From contig SWDT01000150.1 of the NCBI GenBank assembly GCA_009193035.1, positions 1 through 24,340 on the forward strand: a stretch of DNA of 24,340 nucleotides, written 5' to 3'. Position 1 is the first letter of the stretch. Every line of letters starts with the position of its first letter. The notes beneath the pieces were generated by a model. That model was given only the letters and a program-made list of their open reading frames with translations. It was not told where the DNA came from and did no database searches. This DNA is from Halicephalobus mephisto (lineage: Eukaryota; Nematoda; Chromadorea; Rhabditida; Panagrolaimidae). Below, one piece after another: positions 18,601 through 24,340 of the stretch. The position numbers and the translations under genes were made by a program.

Positions 18601-21600
18601 GACTCAACAGCAAATTCATCCGTGACGTTTGACTGTCGTTGACTGGAAACTGGAGCAGTTTCTTCCATTTCTATTGAAGGTTGTTGAATTTCTTCTATTT
18701 TCTGTTCTTCAGAAGTTGTTTCATATTCAGGTGGAAGTTCTGTAGTTTTGATATCATGAATATCAGCACTTTCAACGAATTGTTGTTCTGATTGAAGTTC
18801 CTGTTCTTTTAAAAGAGTTTCTGGAACTTCTTTCTGTTCAATTTCTTCAACATATTGAGGTTGAGAAGAAACAGACTCCCTTTCAACTCTTTCTTCAGCC
18901 TGATATTCTTCTTTTCTTTGAACAGGAGATTTAGGAACGAATTCCTCTTCTTGAGGAATAGCTTCAATTTCTTCAATCTGTTGAGGCTGAGAAGAGACAG
19001 ATTCTCGTTCTACCCTTTCTTTCGAGTAATCATATTCTTCTTTTTGAACTGGAGACTCAGACACGAATTCCTCTTGTCTATGACTGATTTCAGTTTCTTC
19101 AGCTTGGTGAGGTTGGGAAATTATGGATTCCTTTTCACTCTCTTCGTAGGAAGGAGGGAGTTCTCTCTCCTCAAATCCGTGTTCTGGAGTTTCTTCCTCG
19201 TCTTTGCCGAACTTCTCAGATATTTTGTGGAAAGCAAGAGCGGCTCCACCGACAGTGACTCCAGCAATTCCCATAGCGATCTTCTTTGCTAAACTAGGAC
19301 TCTTCTCTCCCTCCTCTTCTGCGTATTCCTGTTCATATTCTTCTCTTTGAACAGGGGATTCTGGAACGAATTTTTCTTCTTGTTGAATAGATTCGTGGCT
19401 TTCAACATATTGAGGTTGAGAAGAGATAGATTCTCTTTCTGATCTTTGTTCAAAATAGTGGTGTTCTTCTTTTTGCTCAGAAACAGGAGATTCAGAGATA
19501 AATTCTCCTTCTTGAAGGACAGGTTTGGGTTCCTCGATTTGTTGAGGTTGAGAAGAAACAAATTCGTGTTCAGAGGTCTTTTCAGAATATTCATATTCTT
19601 TCTGAGATTGAATGGGAGATTCTGGGATAAATTGTTCTTCTTGAGGAATAGCTTCAATTTCTTCAAGCTGTTGAGGTTGAGAGGAGACAGATTCTCGTTC
19701 TACCCTTTCTTTCGAGTAATCATATTCTTCTTTTTGAATTGGAGATTCAGACACGAATTCCTCTTGTCTATGACTGATTTCAGTTTCTTCAACTTGTTGA
19801 GGTTGGGAAATTATGGATTCCTTTTCACTCTCTTCGTAGGAAGGAAGGAGTTCTCTCTCCTCGAATCCGTGTTCTGGAGTTTCTTCCTCGTCTTTGCCGA
19901 ACTTCTCAGATATTTTGTGGAAAGCAAGAGCAGCTCCACCGACAGTGACTCCAGCAACTCCCATAGCGATCTTCTTTGCTAAACTGGGACTCTTCTCTCC
20001 TTCTTCTTCTGGGTATTCCTGTTCATATCCTTGTTCTTCTTGAACTTCTCCAGCTGGATATGGTACCTCTGCTGGACGTTGTTCAAGAGGTTCTTCCAAG
20101 AACTCTGAACTCTTCTGAAGTGGAGATTGTGGGATCTCTGTATAAGTAGACCCTTCTTGTTCTGTATATTTCTGATATTCAGATTCTTTAGAAGCTGCTT
20201 CTGGTTGCTGTGGAAGTGCTTCTTCTTCCTTTTGAGCGTACTCGTGGTGAGAAATTTCCTCAGTTGAAGGTTTTATGGTAACTATATAATCATCTTCGAT
20301 TTTTTCGAACACAGGTTCGGTAATTCTGATTTCTGGTGTCTGCGGAGTAATTGATTCCTTTCTAATGTCGTAGGGGTATTCGCTGATTTCAGTTTCTGTA
20401 ATAAATTTATTTATTTTTTATTATTTTTTTGAATATCTTACCTTTCGAAGATTGAACAACAACTTCATGTTCAGATTCTGTAGGTGGTTCTTTAACTTCC
20501 TTTTCAATTTCTTCTTCGGATTTCTGAGATTTCGATTTCTTCAGCCGAGACAGATTCTGGCAATTGAGCAGATTCTGTAGCTTGAGTTTCATACTGATCT
20601 TTTACTTCTTGTTCATACTCTGGAGAATAATGTTCGGTTTTTTCTTGAGGAAATTCATAAAATTCATGTTGTACTGTTTGTTTTTGTTCAAATTCTTCTT
20701 CTGGATAATCCGTAGGAACGGGAGCATATCCACGTTCAGTGACATGTCCTTCGTCTTCAGAAGAAGTGGTGGGGGATTCTGGAACGACGTGTTCGAAGCC
20801 GTAAGTTTGTCCTTTCGGACTTGGTTCTCGTTCAGCAATCTCCTCTGGTTTAGACTCAAAAACAGATTGTTGTTCTGTAGATTTGGATTCAGAAACGAAT
20901 TCTTGAGATTCTGGTTGTGTTTCACCAAAGTCTTCATAGTCGATTCCCTGTTGTGGGAAATATTCGACTTCTTCTGTTTGATGAATTTCGTAATCTCGAT
21001 GATGTGGTTCTTCGATTTCTTCTTTGGATTCAAAACCAGCTGGGGATTCGGAAACAAATTCTGCTGATCCTACTTCTGGTTGTCTTTCACCAAAGTCTTC
21101 ATAGTCAATTCCTTGTTGTGGGAAATGTTCTTCTTTTTGTTCAGATTCATAGTCTCGATGATGTGGTTCTTCGATTTGTTCTTTAAGTTCAAAATGAGCT
21201 GTTGATTCAGGAACAACTTGTTCATGAAGATGACTGACTTCTGATGGTTGAGAAGAAATAGATTCTTTCTCAAATTCTTCTTTTTCACCAATAGGTTCTT
21301 CATGGCTTATTTCACCTTCAAAATGATATGGTTGTGAACCAATTGATTCTTTTCCAATATTTTCTTCAGAATACTCATACTGCTGTTCCTTCTTACTAGA
21401 TACTGGAGATTCAGGGACAAATCTTTCCTCTTGGATTTCCTGTTCTTCAATCTGCTGAGGCTGAGAAGAAACAGATTCCCTTTCGAATGTTTCCTTAGAG
21501 TAATCATATTCTTCCTTCTGAACTGGAGATTCTGGGATAAATTGTTCTTCATGATGAGTAAATTCAGGTTCTTCAACCTGTTGAGGCTGAGAAGAGACAG

Positions 21601-24340
21601 ATTCTCGTTCTACCCTTTCTTTCGAGTAATCATATTCTTCTTTCTGAACTGGAGATTCAGACACGAATTCCTCTGGTCTATGACTGATTTCAGTTTCTTC
21701 AACTTGCTGAGGTTGGGAAATTATGGATTCCTTTTCACTCTCTTCGTAGGAAGGAGGGAGTTCTCTCTCCTCAAATTCGTGTTCTGGAGTTTCTTCCTCG
21801 TCTTTGCCGAACTTCTCAGATATTTTGTGGAAAGCAAGAGCAGCTCCACCGACAGTGACCCCAGCAACTCCCATAGCGATCTTCTTCGCCAAACTAGGAC
21901 TCTTCTCTCCCTCCTCTTCTGAGTATTCCTGTTCATATCTTTGTTCTTCTTGAACTTCTCCAGCTGGATATGGTACCTCTGCTGGACGTTGTTCAAGAGG
22001 TTCTTCGAAGAACTCTGAACTCTTCTGAAGTGGAGACTGTTCTTCAGGGTGTTCACGTTGATAACGTTCTAATTCGTCAGAAATTTCGAATGGTTGTGCA
22101 ACTGGGTGTTGTTCAACTATCAATTCTTCCTGAACTGGTGATTGTCGAGGTGATAGTGGAGCTTCAGAAGCTGATTCAGTTCTGTCAACGACGTATTCCT
22201 CAACATACAACTCCTGTTGTACTTTCTCCGGCTCAACTACGGTCTGACTAGGAGCAGATTCAGATCTATCGTAACCTGTATCTTGAGTTTCCAGAAATTG
22301 TGTTTTATGTTCTTCTTTTTGTTGAAATTCTGATTCCGATTGTTCCAATTCTGATCCAGCAAGAGATGTTGTTGATTGATGATCCCTTTCAAAAACATGC
22401 GGAATTTCGATTCGTTCTCCGTCTGGAGTTTGGATAAATCCACCGTGGGATTCAACTCGAGGTTCGGTTTCACTTTCATATTCATCTTTTGACTCATCCA
22501 TCAGTTCTTCGTGAGAGATGAATTCAGAAGTAGTTACAGTTTCTGCTGTTTCAACATGGCTGGTTGAATAAGATTCCGGAATTTCAGCCGGACTTTTAGG
22601 TTCGAAATGCGTTTCATATTCGTCTTTTTGTTCTTCTTCAATTTGTGATTTTTGTGAAATTTCTTCTTCTGAAAATAATTACTGTTCAAAATCTGTAAAA
22701 ATTAATATTTACCTTTAATTTCAGTTTGTGGTTGTTCAATTGGGGTTTCAGAAATACTATCATCATAACTATGTCGATCTTCTGTACGGAATTCTACCGA
22801 TTCTGGGGCTTTTTCATCAAATCTCATTTCTTGAGATCTCGGTAAATGTGGGACTATTTCGATTTCCCCTTGACTAGCCAGATGTTCTTCAGTTGATTCA
22901 GAAGGACTTTCTTCAAATTCCTGTTTAAATTGTTCTTCATGTTCGATATATTCCTTCTGCATTTGTGATTCTGGATGTTCTTCATGTTCGAGATATTCTT
23001 TTTCAATTTGTGATTCTGGATGTTCTTCGTAACTTTGTGGTTTCGAAATTTGTACGGATTCTTCGATTACAATTTCTTCATGAATTGGAGATTGAGGGAT
23101 TCTTTCTATTTCTTCATGAACGGTCTCTTGTTCTTCGAATCTTTGTGGTTCGGAAGAGATGGATTTTCTTTCCTCAAAGTATTGTTCACCTTCAATAATA
23201 TCGGATTCTGGAACGTGTTCAACAATTTTTGTTTCTTCCAAATGGCTTGGTTCAGACACCATTGATTCGGTTTCGAATACTTCTTTTTGTTCCTTTTCAG
23301 GAATAGAGTATTCAGACGGATAATGTTCTTCAACCTGCTGAGGCTGAGAAGAAACAGATTCCCTTTCGAATGTTTCCTTAGAGTAATCATATTCTTCCTT
23401 CTGAACTGGAGATTCTGGGATAAATTGTTCTTCATGATGAGTAAATTCAGGTTCTTCAACCTGTTGAGGTTGAGAGGAAACAGATTCTCGTTCTACTCTT
23501 TCTCTCGAGTAGTCGTATTCTTCTTTCTGAACTGGAGATTCAGACACGAATTCCTCTTGTCTATGACTGATTCCAGTTTCTTCAACTTGGTGAGGTTGGG
23601 AAATTATGGATTCCTTTTCACTCTCGTCGTAGGAAGGAGGGAGTTCTCTCTCTACTCTCCCAGCTCTCTCCTCAAATTCGTGTTCTGGAGTTTCTTCCTC
23701 GTCTTTGCCGAACTTTTCAGATATTTTGTGGAAAGCAAGAGCAGCTCCACCGACAGTGACTCCAGCAACTCCCATGGCAATCTTCTTCGCCAAACTAGGA
23801 CTCTTCTCTCCCTCCTCTTCTGGGTATTCCTGTTCATATCTTTGTTCTTCTTGAACTTCTCCAGCTGGATATGGCACTTCTGCTGGACGTTGTTCAAGAG
23901 ATTCTTCGAAGAACTCTGAACTCTTCTGAAGTGGAGATTGTGGGATCTCTGTATAAGTAGACCCTTCTTGTTCTGTATATTTCTGATATTCAGGTTCTTT
24001 AGAAGCTGCTTCTGGTTGGTGTGGAAGTGCTTCTTCTTCCTTTTGAGCGTACTCGTGGTGAGAAATTTCCTCAGTTGAAGGTTTTATGGTAACTATATAA
24101 TCATCTTCGATTTTTTCGAACACAGGTTCGGTAATTCTGATTTCTGGCGTCTGTGGAGGAATTGATTCCTTTCTAATGTCGTAGGGGTATTCGCTGATTT
24201 CAGTTTCTGTAATAAATTTATTTATTTTTCATTATTTTTTTGAATATCTTACCTTTCGAAGATTGAACAACTTCATGTTCAGATTCTGTAGGTGGTTCTT
24301 TAACTTCCTTTTCAATTTCTTCTTCGGATTTCTGAATACC
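12692..24340 (-). CDS. Giant acidic repetitive protein, 3' part; possible UNC-44-type giant ankyrin tail
   Basis: Visible exons: 24331/24340-24253 (partial), 24206-22713, 22668-20606, 20523-20442, 20395-17696 and 17649-12692. Four introns are 44-46 nt and one is 82 nt; phases agree throughout, and about 3,790 codons are visible. The protein is dominated by Glu, Ser, Pro and Gln and is probably largely disordered. It contains eight modules with a 17-residue hydrophobic glycine-rich segment flanked by lysines, most followed by PPxY, a WW-domain ligand (Nedd4-type ligases are known users). The last exon has three SLxxFExxExxI motifs (ETSLERFERIERQI, SSLQEFERLEREIQEQ, SSLVEFENIEKEIKEA) and ends 'DGSTETITRRVLTRV...EEGNVTSTRRIH'. 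This tail resembles ankyrin C-termini, which suggests a giant neuronal ankyrin isoform. No ankyrin repeat, ZU5 or death domain lies in the window, so identity is an inference (about even odds). Existence as a coding gene is firm: thousands of codons stay open, with mainly synonymous differences between modules. Confidence 0.85.
13152..13286 (-). repeat. 36-bp coding minisatellite (12-residue repeat)
   Basis: Nearly four copies of a 36-bp unit encode NLLRDQNILENQ repeats near the C-terminus of the giant protein. The unit is in phase (12 codons) and copies are almost identical, so the copy number is probably variable between individuals. Confidence 0.9.
14320..14566 (-). repeat. Hydrophobic module a (most C-terminal)
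   Basis: It runs from SPLQKSSEFFEE through VPYPVGEVQEEQ to the hydrophobic 17-mer (14360-14410) and KISEKFGKDEEE. It lacks the PPSY that follows most other copies, continuing instead as SGIEYSEEF. Confidence 0.9.
15480..15850 (-). repeat. 42-residue sub-repeats (ESVSSQPQQ...SPVQKEEYDYSKE), exon 6
   Basis: Roughly three tandem units of about 126 bp follow module b. The first starts ESIISQPQQVEE; the others start ESVSSQPQQ(V/I)E. Each carries a (F)(V/I)(P/S)(E/G)SP turn. Confidence 0.8.
15857..16147 (-). repeat. Hydrophobic module b with PPSY
   Basis: Complete module: SPLQKSSEFFEEPLEQRPAE, VPYPAGEVQEEQ, the hydrophobic 17-mer, KFGKDEEETPEHEFE, then ELPPSYEESEKE (PPSY at 15860-15871). Confidence 0.92.
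17165..17452 (-). repeat. Hydrophobic module c with PPSY
   Basis: Complete module near the start of the last exon, with PPSY (ELPPSYEETQKE) at 17165-17176. The hydrophobic 17-mer is unchanged at protein level. Confidence 0.92.
18033..18240 (-). repeat. Diverged hydrophobic module d with PPGY
   Basis: A distant copy: EEGERSMASK, then VAGAVAGIALGGAAMAF, EKITSKLGH, an acidic spacer and IPPPGYEETMSKE. The order of acidic lead, hydrophobic segment, basic/amphipathic exit and PPxY is the same as in the other modules. The VPYPAGE lead is absent. Confidence 0.8.
18840..19140 (-). repeat. 42-residue sub-repeats, exon 5 proximal
   Basis: ES(V/I)(S/I)SQP-type units following module e. The last unit is degenerate (FVPKSPVQRKEEYQAEER). 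Confidence 0.75.
19146..19340 (-). repeat. Hydrophobic module e, 5' truncated, with PPSY
   Basis: The SPLQKSSEFF...VPYPAGE lead is missing. A sub-repeat end (SPVQREEYEQEYAEEEGE) is fused directly to the hydrophobic part, which looks like unequal recombination at shared sequence. This copy carries the only amino-acid change in the 17-mer among the seven close copies (GVAG to GIAG). PPSY at 19146-19157. Confidence 0.88.
19340..19830 (-). repeat. 42-residue sub-repeats, exon 5 distal
   Basis: About four units starting ES(V/I)(S/I)SQPQQ or FVSSQPQQ. They separate modules f and e and are more diverged from one another than the hydrophobic modules are. Confidence 0.75.
19836..20126 (-). repeat. 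Hydrophobic module f, PPSY changed to LPSY
   Basis: Complete module near the start of exon 5, with SEFLEEPLEQ. The WW-ligand motif reads LLPSYEE instead of PPSY (19836-19847). Confidence 0.9.
19836..20523 (-). repeat. Segmental duplication, downstream copy
   Basis: Near-identical to 23629-24331 at an offset of 3811 bp across the 46-nt intron. The match includes a short exon, that intron, the start of a long exon and a hydrophobic module. The short exon has one extra codon here (EVVVQSSK against EVVQSSK). Confidence 0.88.
20524..20605 (-). other. Inferred 82-nt intron that restores frame
   Basis: The long frame of exon 3 runs into a stop at 20504, while the next exon (IEKEVKEPPTESE) is in a different frame. 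Removing 20605-20524 (GTAAAAG...TCTCAG) joins YEQE to KSEEEIEKE in phase, and every downstream phase then fits. The removed stretch is itself open and protein-like, so alternative retention would truncate the protein after ISEIRRRN. Confidence 0.6.
20890..21200 (-). repeat. 165-bp (55-residue) coding repeat
   Basis: Two units containing FPQQGIDYEDFGE, EFVSES and KEEIEEPHHRDYE. The copy-to-copy step is 165 bp, in phase. It is found only in exon 3 in this window. Confidence 0.8.
21430..21740 (-). repeat. 42-residue sub-repeats, exon 3
   Basis: Units ESIISQPQQVEE, ESVSSQPQQVEE and ESVSSQPQQIEE with SPVQKEEYDYSKE between them, following module g. Confidence 0.8.
21746..22036 (-). repeat. Hydrophobic module g with PPSY
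   Basis: Complete module in exon 3, with PPSY at 21746-21757. The 17-mer is unchanged at protein level. Confidence 0.92.
22929..23030 (-). repeat. 45-bp (15-residue) coding repeat
   Basis: Two tandem units of EEHPESQ(I/M)(E/Q)KEY(L/I)EH in exon 2. Confidence 0.75.
23320..23620 (-). repeat. 42-residue sub-repeats, exon 2
   Basis: Units ESIISQPHQVEE, ESVSSQPQQVEE and ESVSSQPQQVEE after module h, close in sequence to the exon 3 set. Confidence 0.8.
23629..23937 (-). repeat. Hydrophobic module h with PPSY and a 7-residue insertion
   Basis: Complete module in exon 2. A 21-bp insertion adds AGRVERE between EFEER and LPPSYDE. PPSY at 23629-23640. Confidence 0.92.
23629..24331 (-). repeat. Segmental duplication, upstream copy
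   Basis: Partner of 19836-20523. Exon, 46-nt intron and the following exon start all match. The duplication may continue beyond the window edge. Confidence 0.88.

Overview
The window looks like nuclear DNA from a nematode, most likely a Caenorhabditis relative. It is AT-rich, has many 44-80 nt introns ending in TTTTCAG/TTTAG, and carries families typical of that group: a thaumatin-like secreted protein, a DUF1679/CHK-kinase-like gene, a fast-evolving F-box/FTH gene and a small ubiquitin-like gene. The species cannot be named from sequence alone. Exon structures were built by hand from splice signals and phase, not from transcripts.

Layout from left to right: (1) 144-423, minus, two exons of a ubiquitin-like protein running off the left edge. 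(2) 2022-3007, minus, a complete three-exon thaumatin-like protein with 16 cysteines, TATA-like and GATA-type promoter motifs, and a heat-shock-element-like motif in intron 2. (3) 3763-3881, minus, a 119-nt 5S rRNA-like gene whose stems differ from the usual nematode 5S but still pair, followed by a T6 terminator. (4) 4841-6125, plus, a two-exon CHK/EcKL-type small-molecule kinase. (5) 7260-7740, degenerate ~95-bp tandem repeats that appear to derive from the last exon of the next gene. (6) 7745-10059, minus, an F-box/FTH protein with six proposed exons. (7) 10348-12390, plus, a complete mitochondrial carnitine palmitoyltransferase II, head-to-head with the F-box gene. (8) 12692 to the right edge, minus, the 3' part of a giant gene.

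The giant gene fills half the window. About 3,790 codons are visible in six exons, and the gene continues upstream beyond position 24340. The protein is extremely rich in Glu, Ser, Pro and Gln. It is built from repeated modules, each with a short hydrophobic glycine-rich segment (IAMGVAGVTVGGAALAF) flanked by lysines and usually followed by a PPxY motif. Seven copies are almost identical and an eighth is strongly diverged. Three SLxxFExxExxI-type motifs and a C-terminus resembling ankyrin tails suggest the giant-exon tail of an UNC-44-type neuronal ankyrin. The ankyrin repeats themselves would lie outside the window, so this is an inference.

The genes do not form one pathway. The points most worth following up are the covarying 5S-like gene, the repeated hydrophobic/PPxY module of the giant protein, and the tandem array derived from the F-box gene's 3' end.
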